The translations under genes and the position numbers were made by a program. The notes under the pieces are model-generated. The model was not told where the DNA came from, searched no databases, and saw nothing but the letters and a program-made list of their open reading frames with translations. Shown here piece by piece: positions 33,458-38,929 of a stretch of 39,982 nucleotides of DNA (the first letter of the stretch is position 1; every line of letters starts with the position of its first letter). Origin of the DNA: a virus; the IMG/VR virus record IMGVR_UViG_3300027486_000009, positions 1-39,982 of that record; one strand, 5' to 3'.

Positions 33458-34411
33458 TTAGATTGAAAGTAGTTCTAGTGCTCGAAGTTTAATGCCATCA
33501 TTGCGCCCTGCTAGGGTAGCAATACTAGCATCTTTCTGAGAGTGATGGTCAGCATACTCTACTACTGATTGCCATAAACCAAACTCTGTATTGCGAATGT
33601 TCTCTTGCGTAGGGCTATCTGTATAGATAGCAAATGCTTTCTGCCGTGCATTGAGGGCACGGGACTTAGCATTCTTCTCACCCTTGCTGAGTAGGTGTAA
33701 AGGTGATTGCTCAATTTTAGTAGGCAATGCCCATACTTTCTTGAAGTATGCGGTTGCTTTAGCAATGTCTGCATCACGCTGGATAAGATGGTTAGCCAGG
33801 TTGGTATACATATCAATGCTTGAATAGGTTAGGTCAAGTAAGTTTCGCATGTCAGATACTGATAGCACTGCGTTCTGTGTGTGACGCAGGGTATAAGTAT
33901 GTGCTTTGTTCTTGGCTCTAAAGATACGATTGATTTGGTTGGAACACCACAATCGTTCAATGATAGGGCGGATTACTACTGATGATGAGCCATCATGACT
34001 AGTCTTGGCTAGTAAGAAGGCTGAGTGTGGGTCACCTTTGATTTCCATTTCACGGGGTAATGACATGAGCATCCATACTTTTGCTCCGTCATCGTACTCA
34101 CCTGCTGCTGCATAGCGAGCCTGTCCTGAGTCAATCAATCCATCTAGTGAGCCAAAGACTTCAGAGTTCTGAAAGACTTTGTACTTGCTACCCACTACAC
34201 CAATGACTGATTCATTTCCATCTTGTTTCTTTATGACTGCTTGCTTTTTAGGTACATGCAAGAAGTCTGAGGTGTGCATATCGGATAAGCCAACAGTCCA
34301 GTTAAGTCCTGCTTGTTCTGCTACTTGTGCTGCGCTTATTGCTTCAACTGCTACGCCTGCTTTAATCCAGGCTGAGCGGTTTTTCTTTACTACTACATCT
34401 GCTGTAGTCAT
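33458..34411 (-). CDS. DUF932-like (phage/plasmid TIGR03299-type) protein (317 aa)
   Basis: The product shows GSKYKVFQNSEVFGSLDGLI, a GAKVWMLMSLP segment and VVIRPIIERLWCSNQI. These are in the order seen in DUF932/TIGR03299 proteins of phages and plasmids. The fold and activity are not established to my knowledge, though the family accompanies replication and recombination genes. Start ATG has AAAGGGA upstream. Its position fits the early metabolic group. Confidence 0.75.
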   Translation of the reverse strand: MTTADVVVKKNRSAWIKAGVAVEAISAAQVAEQAGLNWTVGLSDMHTSDFLHVPKKQAVIKKQDGNESVIGVVGSKYKVFQNSEVFGSLDGLIDSGQARYAAAGEYDDGAKVWMLMSLPREMEIKGDPHSAFLLAKTSHDGSSSVVIRPIIERLWCSNQINRIFRAKNKAHTYTLRHTQNAVLSVSDMRNLLDLTYSSIDMYTNLANHLIQRDADIAKATAYFKKVWALPTKIEQSPLHLLSKGEKNAKSRALNARQKAFAIYTDSPTQENIRNTEFGLWQSVVEYADHHSQKDASIATLAGRNDGIKLRALELLSI

Positions 34412-34423
34412 CTGTCCCTTTCT

Positions 34424-34900
34424 TTACCATGAAGCCTGATACTCGAAGGACCATCCTTCAGGTACATCTTCAATGAGTTTACTTACTATCTTCACAGTCT
34501 TTTCAAGACCATGAAAATACCATTCGTCATACTCTGTGCTTCCGAAGAAGAAGCCAGAACCTGTTGGTAGTATTGTATCCGCTTTACTGTGGTCTGCCAA
34601 CACTTCTTCACATAGAATCTTTAAGTCAATTAAAGAACTGCGTGGTACATAAATAGTCTGACAGTTATCTTCTCCACCTGCTAGTTCTTCAATGAACCAG
34701 TTATGGATAGCATTAACCTTACGCCAGTATCCAACTTGAATAGATACTTGAGCAAAGGCTAGTTCTTCTGGGTCATAAGCCCATTCTGTTGCCCCCATAA
34801 GGGAGGTTAGTATTGTGTAGTCAGCGTTGAGTTTTTTCTCTGGCTGCCAGTCAATAGATGCTATGCCTTTACGGGCATAGAGATACATATCTAATCCCAT
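34424..34900 (-). CDS. Conserved phage protein, MGLDMYLYA type (158 aa)
   Basis: The product begins MGLDMYLYARKG and contains VGYWRKVNAIHNWF and GSGFFFGSTEYDEWY. I know this pattern from many phages and some bacteria, with no characterised function. It sits one base from the gene upstream of it. The conserved Trp, His and Tyr residues suggest ligand binding, which I cannot specify. Confidence 0.8.
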   Translation of the reverse strand: MGLDMYLYARKGIASIDWQPEKKLNADYTILTSLMGATEWAYDPEELAFAQVSIQVGYWRKVNAIHNWFIEELAGGEDNCQTIYVPRSSLIDLKILCEEVLADHSKADTILPTGSGFFFGSTEYDEWYFHGLEKTVKIVSKLIEDVPEGWSFEYQASW

Positions 34901-34901
34901 A

Positions 34902-35402
34902 TTAGATACCCATTCCTTCCTTAACTCTTGGGTGTAGTTCTTCAGTCATAGTTTTGAATGCACCTGATGGCCAACTTGTATTGAACACACGATTCAATAG
35001 CATTGCTAGTGAGTAACCAGGATTATGAACTAATGCAGTATTGACAAGTTCTTTAGCAGAATCTACATCTTCTAAAGAATATAGATTTGCAGCCAATACA
35101 CTTGCAATAGGTGCAATGAACTTAGTAGGAACTGAGTCCATAAAGTATGCAAGGTATCCATTAACATCTTGAATCTTGCGCTCAGATGGTAGACCTAATA
35201 CAAAGTCACGCAACTGAATATCCTTTTGCATTGCTGCTGCTACCTCTGCAATATGGTCATCATCTGGTGCTGTATCTGAATCAATCTGTGCATAGATAGC
35301 GTCAGTTAAACGCTTGCGTTGTGTTAGTAGTTGTTCTGCTTTGCCGTTCTCATCTAAGAGAATGGTGTAGTAGTTTTCGATTTCTTCTAGTGTTACTGTC
35401 AT
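34902..35402 (-). CDS. DUF4192-like protein (166 aa)
   Basis: The product has RDFVLGLP in the first half and APIASVLAANLY, then ALVHNPGYSLAMLLNRV near the end. This ordering resembles DUF4192, a family mainly of Actinobacteria and their phages. Its biochemical role is unknown. AAGGAGAAAC precedes the ATG. The likeness adds weight to an actinobacterial host. Confidence 0.65.
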   Translation of the reverse strand: MTVTLEEIENYYTILLDENGKAEQLLTQRKRLTDAIYAQIDSDTAPDDDHIAEVAAAMQKDIQLRDFVLGLPSERKIQDVNGYLAYFMDSVPTKFIAPIASVLAANLYSLEDVDSAKELVNTALVHNPGYSLAMLLNRVFNTSWPSGAFKTMTEELHPRVKEGMGI

Positions 35403-35416
35403 TTGTTTCTCCTTAG

Positions 35417-35833
35417 TTATAAGTACTTTGCTATTTGCTTCATGGTTGAAGCGTTAACTGTTGTTTCATCTGTCATGCGTAAAATTGACAGAGCATTAGT
35501 AATGTCTTCTACAATATCTTTATATGAGTGATGACTCATAGTGTTATGCTTACGCTCTGGGCAAACAGGCAAATCTATTACATCAACTATTACATCATAG
35601 TCAATGTTAAGGGTGCTGTTCCATTCACGATAGTTTGTTCGGAAATTAGTAGCATTTTTAACATTATTAATAGCAAAGGCTGTTAATTCTTTTTGCCATA
35701 TAGCATAAGCCTTATTGTACTCGGCTTCGTTTACTTCTTGGTTAGCATAATCTTCTTCAACTTTTGCTAACTTAGTTTCCAATGCAGTAATTACTTTATG
35801 CGTTGGAAGTTTTACTGTGATTCCTCTGTTCAT
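35417..35833 (-). CDS. Unknown protein (138 aa)
   Basis: The product has an N-terminal helix pair with a charged coil (HKVITALETKLAKVEEDY) and an AYAIWQKELTAFAIN segment. A motif DLPVCPERKHN carries a lone Cys. No family is recognised. It shares a ribosome site of the AAGGAG type (AAAGGAGAAAA) with its neighbours. Context suggests an early accessory role. Confidence 0.65.
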   Translation of the reverse strand: MNRGITVKLPTHKVITALETKLAKVEEDYANQEVNEAEYNKAYAIWQKELTAFAINNVKNATNFRTNYREWNSTLNIDYDVIVDVIDLPVCPERKHNTMSHHSYKDIVEDITNALSILRMTDETTVNASTMKQIAKYL

Positions 35834-35852
35834 TTTTCTCCTTTAGTTGTTA

Positions 35853-36266
35853 TTAATACCAACCGTTGCTTCGCCAATGCGACCAAGCAACTGATGGTTT
35901 TTCGTAACGGTGCTGGATATACTCCAGCCCCCGCTCAACTTGGAGCGGGGCTGGCGTTGATGGGTCAAGGTTAAGCAACTGAGGTACACCAAAGGCTGAA
36001 CTGTTTGGGTTGTCTGCTTTGGGATTCCATGCTGATTCCTTTCCCCATAACTTCATTAGTGCACGGTGCTCAGACATATTCCATTCTGGGTATGCCATGC
36101 GCATGTACTGTCTTGCATATAGTTTTAGAGCACGAGGTGTCCAATGGAACTCGCTCATCTCTGTAGGTTTTGGTTCTGTGTACTGCTGTATTGGTGCTAT
36201 CTGCCATGGTAGTAGCGATAAGAATGCTACATACCATGCAGTAAATATTGCGAATAGTTTATTCAT
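35853..36266 (-). CDS. Signal-bearing lytic-transglycosylase-like protein (137 aa)
   Basis: I choose ATG 36266, because it overlaps the stop of the small gene upstream and gives a proper N-terminal signal or anchor (LFAIFTAWYVAFLSLLPW). A longer frame to 36302 would disrupt that. The mature part has LMKLWGKESAWNPKA with catalytic-type Glu77, then SSAFGVPQLLNL and a C-terminal YIQHRYEKPSVAWSHW. This is the SLT/lysozyme-like pattern. It lies outside the late lysis cassette. It may act in wall remodelling, superinfection control or lysis. Confidence 0.75.
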   Translation of the reverse strand: MNKLFAIFTAWYVAFLSLLPWQIAPIQQYTEPKPTEMSEFHWTPRALKLYARQYMRMAYPEWNMSEHRALMKLWGKESAWNPKADNPNSSAFGVPQLLNLDPSTPAPLQVERGLEYIQHRYEKPSVAWSHWRSNGWY

Positions 36267-36363
36267 CGCCCCACATCCTGTCTGGTTCTTGGTAACCATC
36301 ATCTTTTTCTTCTGTGTCTTTGTCTAGTGCCACATCATCTTCAAGTGGTGGTTCATAACTCAT
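36259..36363 (-). CDS. Acidic mini-protein (34 aa)
   Basis: The frame gives MSYEPPLEDDVALDKD and an end of DRMWGDE. AAGGAG lies about ten bases before the ATG. Its stop overlaps the transglycosylase start by eight bases, and its start overlaps the preceding gene by 11. Its net charge is strongly negative. Function unknown. Its main support is the coupled overlaps. Confidence 0.5.
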   Translation of the reverse strand: MSYEPPLEDDVALDKDTEEKDDGYQEPDRMWGDE

Positions 36364-36451
36364 CTTCTTCTATCTCCTTTAACATCTCATTTAGTATGGG
36401 CTGTACTGCTAGGGCTGCTTTGTCTAATGCTTCTTGTAATTCTTTACTCAT
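36353..36451 (-). CDS. Small helical protein (32 aa)
   Basis: The product (SKELQEALDKAALAVQPILN then an acidic end) is a single amphipathic helix. Its ATG overlaps the previous TGA by ATGA, and its 3' end overlaps the next mini-gene. A gene this short is supported only by its place in an unbroken coupled chain. Confidence 0.45.
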   Translation of the reverse strand: MSKELQEALDKAALAVQPILNEMLKEIEEDEL

Positions 36452-36639
36452 TCTTTTACTAATAACCTTTCATCTACTGGTGGTATTCTATGGGAGCCCC
36501 GTGTATCTACTCCACGGTTAGCGCAATATGCTGCGTATAGTTCAGCGTATTCTAAAGCATACTTGTGTGCTAAGAACTTCTTTGCATACTCTGAACCTGC
36601 ATTTTTGATGCTTGTAATTTCTTTGCTTGCTAGTGTCAT
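36448..36639 (-). CDS. Small protein (63 aa), unknown
   Basis: The ATG 36639 is preceded by GGAGGAATAACC, a good ribosome site that lies in the end of the 42-aa gene. The product has an aromatic helical stretch (FLAHKYALEYAELYAAYCAN) and a basic tail RGSHRIPPVDERLL. It overlaps the next gene by four bases. No family recognised. Confidence 0.6.
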   Translation of the reverse strand: MTLASKEITSIKNAGSEYAKKFLAHKYALEYAELYAAYCANRGVDTRGSHRIPPVDERLLVKE

Positions 36640-36642
36640 TGG

Positions 36643-36771
36643 TTATTCCTCCACATAGATTCGTCCAGTTGCCATCATTTCTTCTAGAATATTGTTGGCT
36701 GCTTTGATGGACAGGATTGCAGCCTCCATTGATTCATTTAACTGTGCTATTTCTTCAACTGTGTAAGCCAT
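36643..36771 (-). CDS. Small helical protein (42 aa)
   Basis: ATG 36771 has GGAGAAGTTG upstream. The product AYTVEEIAQLNESMEAAILS and onward is an acidic amphipathic helix. It overlaps the zinc-ribbon gene before it by 17 bases and ends three bases before the next start. Function unknown. Confidence 0.5.
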   Translation of the reverse strand: MAYTVEEIAQLNESMEAAILSIKAANNILEEMMATGRIYVEE

Positions 36772-36958
36772 CAACTTCTCCTAACTTAGTTAGTCCGCAT
36801 GGTATGCAGTAGTTTCTATGTGCCAAGTCCCAATGTTCTACTTGGATTGTCATATTACATTTGTCGCAGTTGGATACGACATACTTTCTTTGTATCTTCA
36901 TTTGTTCTGCCTTCAATATATCTAATGACTCTATCTTGTATCTCATTTCGTTGTCCAT
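36755..36958 (-). CDS. Small zinc-ribbon protein (67 aa)
   Basis: The product has NCDKCNMTIQVEHWDLAHRN followed by YCIPCG. The two Cys-x-x-Cys pairs are spaced as in a zinc ribbon, about 20 residues apart. The N-terminal 25 residues are a basic helix. It overlaps the gene before it by 16 bases. A nucleic-acid-binding or adaptor role is possible. Confidence 0.65.
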   Translation of the reverse strand: MDNEMRYKIESLDILKAEQMKIQRKYVVSNCDKCNMTIQVEHWDLAHRNYCIPCGLTKLGEVDGLHS

Positions 36959-37143
36959 AGGTCTTCCTTGGCTATGTCTGTATCCATGTAGTAATCTGTG
37001 CGTCTGGTCTTGCGTAGTTCCCTGCGTAGTCTCATGTTCTCTTTAGTTAGTATTGCATTCTGTCTGATAGCAAGGGTGATTACTGCTACAGATGTAGTTA
37101 AAGCAATGAGCATTGCTAGTAGTGTCATTGAATCTAGTACCAT
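36943..37143 (-). CDS. Small membrane protein with basic cytoplasmic tail (66 aa)
   Basis: I choose ATG 37143, six bases after AAAGGAG; the frame extends to 37167 but without a ribosome site. The product has one hydrophobic span (LLAMLIALTTSVAVITLAI, about 8-26), followed by a coiled, very basic stretch (MRLRRELRKTRRTD) and an acidic end. It could be an early membrane-targeted effector. No family recognised. Confidence 0.6.
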   Translation of the reverse strand: MVLDSMTLLAMLIALTTSVAVITLAIRQNAILTKENMRLRRELRKTRRTDYYMDTDIAKEDLWTTK

Positions 37144-37277
37144 TTCTATCTCCTTTTGTGTGAGCATTGGCTAATAGGAACTAAGCAGTCCCCACAATAA
37201 ACTGTATTATTTTGGTTGTCTACCATCTATTCGACTCGCTATCTACTGCTGTTGTACGATTCCCCGCAGGAAAAAGT

Positions 37278-37311
37278 GCGGGTGGTGAGAGCCGAAGCCC
37301 CCACCACCCGC
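37278..37311 (-). terminator. Strong intrinsic terminator of the leftward 103-aa gene
   Basis: The arms GCGGGTGGTG and CACCACCCGC (10 bp) enclose a segment that can form a UUCG-capped inner stem on the minus strand. Reading leftward it is followed by ACTTTTTCC. The arm CCCGCA at 37263-37268 can also pair with TGCGGG at 37277-37282, giving an alternative hairpin that takes in the T-run. It should largely uncouple the 103-aa gene from the genes after it. Confidence 0.85.
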
Positions 37312-37321
37312 GATTGATTGA

Positions 37322-37633
37322 TTAGACTAGTGATAACTTGGTAACCACTTGGTTTTCATACCACTTATCGTTTTTCTCAGAGAAACTTGAGGTCATATAG
37401 CCTTCAATGTTGCAGGCGAATTCGGTTTCTGTAGAGTTGATAAGGTTTTCACGAACCCATGCTTGGATTGCAGGGTCAGTGATTGTAATCTGACGGCTTG
37501 CAGTAAACTTGCTTGCCATTTCACCAGTTGGAGTGTATTCCAAACGGCGGTCTACTACAGATGCTTTGATAACTGTAGTATAATCTTTCACTGCCTTAAC
37601 GATTGAACCATTGAATGTGAATGTATTTGACAT
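37322..37633 (-). CDS. Small beta-rich protein (103 aa), possibly ssDNA-binding-like
   Basis: The product is beta-rich (FTFNGSIVKAV, YTTVIKASVVDRRLEY, ITITDPAIQAW, and a C-terminal WYENQVVTKLSLV) and has no zinc site. Its composition would fit an OB-fold single-strand DNA binding protein, but no diagnostic motif confirms this. AAAGGAAAT precedes the ATG, a leader hairpin lies just upstream, and a strong terminator follows. It is thus set up as a single-gene, probably abundant early transcript. Confidence 0.65.
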   Translation of the reverse strand: MSNTFTFNGSIVKAVKDYTTVIKASVVDRRLEYTPTGEMASKFTASRQITITDPAIQAWVRENLINSTETEFACNIEGYMTSSFSEKNDKWYENQVVTKLSLV

Positions 37634-37671
37634 GTTATTTCCTTTTCTAGTAGTTGTTTTTTGGGCGTAGC

Positions 37672-37691
37672 CCCCGTCACTTGGGACGGGG
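37672..37691 (-). promoter_or_regulatory. Leader hairpin upstream of the 103-aa gene
   Basis: The arms CCCCGTC and GACGGGG pair around a six-base loop. On the minus strand it lies about 40 bases before the start codon, after the stop of the Cys-rich gene. A second small stem GGGC/GCCC overlaps it. It may protect the 5' end of a processed mRNA or act as a weak attenuator. Confidence 0.4.
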
Positions 37692-37705
37692 CAAGCCCTT
37701 GATGG

Positions 37706-38119
37706 TTAGTTACAGTTTGGACATACAGCATGCATATTGCATGTGTAGTGGCAGGTTTGGCACACCATTGAGTTTGGTGGCATATCCATATTGAGTTCAA
37801 AGATACGGTCAGTTATAACCGTAATCGGTGGGAGAAACTCTTCTCGAGTATCTTCCCATGTCTGAGTAGCCCATACGAAGTACGGTTCTACTCTGGTGGT
37901 TGAGCCTGTCCATTCATGTCCAGATTCATCTGGATTAATCTTGGTTAGGCTGGTATACATAGGAGCATAACGATAGATGTCGTTGCCTTCATCTACTATC
38001 TCATGCACTGCTATCGCCTCTCTTGTTAGACGACTATCTTCGCAGTCCATGCATACATCATCTAGTATGTAGCATGAGTAGCAGGCATTAGTGACTGATA
38101 TGCCCTGTTGTTCGCTCAT
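37706..38119 (-). CDS. Cys-rich putative zinc-binding protein (137 aa)
   Basis: The product has two Cys clusters. CYSCYILDDVCMDC lies near the N-terminus, and CQTCHYTCNMHAVCPNC forms the C-terminal end. The middle (about 40-110) is beta-rich and Trp/Thr-rich without cysteines. The clusters probably bind zinc and nucleic acid or protein. The start overlaps the previous TGA as ATGA. No named family recognised. Confidence 0.7.
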   Translation of the reverse strand: MSEQQGISVTNACYSCYILDDVCMDCEDSRLTREAIAVHEIVDEGNDIYRYAPMYTSLTKINPDESGHEWTGSTTRVEPYFVWATQTWEDTREEFLPPITVITDRIFELNMDMPPNSMVCQTCHYTCNMHAVCPNCN

Positions 38120-38250
38120 TCCCCTACTCCTTCTCCTACTTTTACCAGTTCAACTCCGCATACTGGGCAGGGGAATCCAGTTCCTTGGAAGTGCTCGTAG
38201 TGGGCTGGACACCCTGTATCGAACTCATGGACTAGAATATAATGCTTCAT
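38116..38250 (-). CDS. Zinc-ribbon-like mini-protein (44 aa)
   Basis: The product MKHYILVHEFDTGCPAHYEH and then FPCPVCGVELVKVGEG has Cys14, His17, His20 and a Cys28-x-x-Cys31 pair, a likely zinc site. It is coupled on both sides by ATGA overlaps and has GGAG upstream. Function unknown. Confidence 0.6.
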   Translation of the reverse strand: MKHYILVHEFDTGCPAHYEHFQGTGFPCPVCGVELVKVGEGVGE

Positions 38251-38378
38251 TCTTTCCACTCCTTCTTCATATCTCCGAGGCTACCTTCACCTCCGTGTAG
38301 GTAGTAGCACCCGCAGTTCAACCAGTTATCTATCCCACACACTCTGCATTCTACGATGGTTTCAGATGTTGTGAACAT
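38247..38378 (-). CDS. Cys-rich mini-protein (43 aa), first gene of leftward block
   Basis: The product has VECRVCGIDNWLNCGCYY with Cys11-x-x-Cys14 and Cys22-x-Cys24, followed by a basic end. It begins at ATG 38378 after AGAGGAAG and is the first leftward gene seen beyond the long control region. It overlaps the next gene by ATGA. It probably binds zinc. Confidence 0.55.
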   Translation of the reverse strand: MFTTSETIVECRVCGIDNWLNCGCYYLHGGEGSLGDMKKEWKE

Positions 38379-38390
38379 AACTTCCTCTCT

Positions 38391-38411
38391 GTAGTTAATA
38401 CCTTTAACTAC
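38391..38411 (-). promoter_or_regulatory. Perfect 8-bp inverted repeat before the leftward genes
   Basis: GTAGTTAA and TTAACTAC flank a five-base spacer, 13 bases before the first leftward start codon. On the minus strand TTGGTT and TATTAA at 16 bases could form a weak promoter whose -10 overlaps this repeat, so it would suit a repressor operator. This is inference. Confidence 0.45.
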
Positions 38412-38423
38412 ACCTAAACCAAG

Positions 38424-38460
38424 GCATGGCTGTCCAGTGTAGTTTGCTGGACTGCCATGC
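38424..38460. other. Long two-part hairpin
   Basis: GCATGGC/GCCATGC (7 bp) encloses TCCAG/CTGGA (5 bp) after a 2/2 internal loop, with a nine-base loop. There is no T-run on either strand. It may be a structured RNA element in the leftward leader or a protein-binding site. Confidence 0.6.
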
Positions 38461-38559
38461 TACGGAACAGCCCGACTGCCTCAGCCAGCCAGGATTTTTA
38501 TTTAACTGGGGCGCGGAATGTTTATTTACTATGGAGCGCCGAGATAGCCTCCTGTTCAG

Positions 38560-38587
38560 CGCTCTCTGTAACAGTACAGACTGAGCG
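38560..38587. other. Bulged 10-bp hairpin with a competing partner
   Basis: CGCTCTCTGT pairs with ACAGA-CT-GAGCG through a two-base bulge. Its left arm can instead pair with GAGCGC at 38534-38539 through GCGCTC. Two mutually exclusive structures are therefore possible. Confidence 0.5.
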
Positions 38588-38592
38588 GTAGC

Positions 38593-38628
38593 AAACAGTT
38601 CTGGGGTCTAAATGACCCCTGACTGTTT
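38593..38628 (+). terminator. Two-part hairpin, terminator-like on the plus strand
   Basis: AAACAGT/ACTGTTT (7 bp) encloses GGGGTC/GACCCC (6 bp) around a TAAAT loop. AATTGCTTTT follows on the plus strand. It could insulate the control region from rightward transcription entering from the left. On the minus strand no T-run follows. Confidence 0.5.
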
Positions 38629-38645
38629 AATTGCTTTTGGAAACA

Positions 38646-38660
38646 GTAGAGTATCTCTAC
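38646..38660. other. Short perfect palindrome GTAGAG-TAT-CTCTAC
   Basis: This is a six-base perfect inverted repeat with a three-base spacer. The size fits a small dimeric DNA-binding protein's operator. Confidence 0.35.
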
Positions 38661-38695
38661 CTAAATATTTCCCGTACAACAGTATGCCTATGCCC

Positions 38696-38737
38696 CAGTA
38701 CTATCAATATAGGGTCTGACCTGCGGTTATAGTACTG
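38696..38737. promoter_or_regulatory. 9-bp perfect inverted repeat with 24-base spacer
   Basis: CAGTACTAT (38696-38704) and ATAGTACTG (38729-38737) are exact reverse complements. The right arm overlaps the CRP-type box by two bases. Two distant identical half-sites suggest looping or cooperative binding, or a large origin-type hairpin. Confidence 0.5.
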
Positions 38738-38751
38738 TGATGTAAATCACA
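38736..38751. promoter_or_regulatory. CRP/GlxR-type binding box
   Basis: TGTGATGTAAATCACA matches the bacterial CRP core (TGTGA-N6-TCACA) and the actinobacterial GlxR form TGTGANNTANNTCACA without a mismatch; it extends to CTGTGA/TCACAG. It lies about 180 bases before terL. Binding by the host CRP-family regulator is inferred from the exact match. Confidence 0.6.
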
Positions 38752-38801
38752 GGCTGCAAAGTGTTCGGAATGGGTGTTTGAACGGATTAATATATAGTAG
38801 A

Positions 38802-38815
38802 GGCAATTTATTGCC
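38802..38815. other. Small palindrome GGCAAT-TT-ATTGCC
   Basis: The arms are perfect inverted repeats in an AT-rich stretch that includes TATATAG just upstream. It could be part of an origin or promoter region. Confidence 0.3.
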
Positions 38816-38824
38816 GATACTATA

Positions 38825-38845
38825 GCAAGGGCTTTAGGCCCTTGC
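38825..38845. other. 8-bp hairpin GCAAGGGC / GCCCTTGC
   Basis: This is a perfect stem with a five-base loop and no following T-run. It lies about 85 bases before terL and may fold in the 5' leader of the late mRNA, or be a protein site. Confidence 0.5.
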
Positions 38846-38929
38846 GTACAGACTGTATCTACTGTCTGTTACAACAGGCTGTATAACAGACTATTGTAAG
38901 CGGGTAAATTCTGCCCAAAAGGGACATAG

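Larger units (their letters stand above)
38379..38929. promoter_or_regulatory. Long non-coding control region between divergent gene blocks
   Basis: This 551-base stretch has no supported gene. It holds at least eight inverted repeats, a perfect CRP/GlxR-like box and several oppositely facing ACAGACT/ACTGTCTGT copies. It separates the leftward early-type genes from rightward terL. It is the natural place for divergent promoters and perhaps an origin or packaging-start region. No canonical -35/-10 pair is convincing. Confidence 0.7.

Noticed and set aside
38091-38300. 69-aa plus-strand frame near the control region
   Set aside because: The opposite strand holds coupled Cys-rich mini-genes with ATGA overlaps and ribosome sites; this frame has none.
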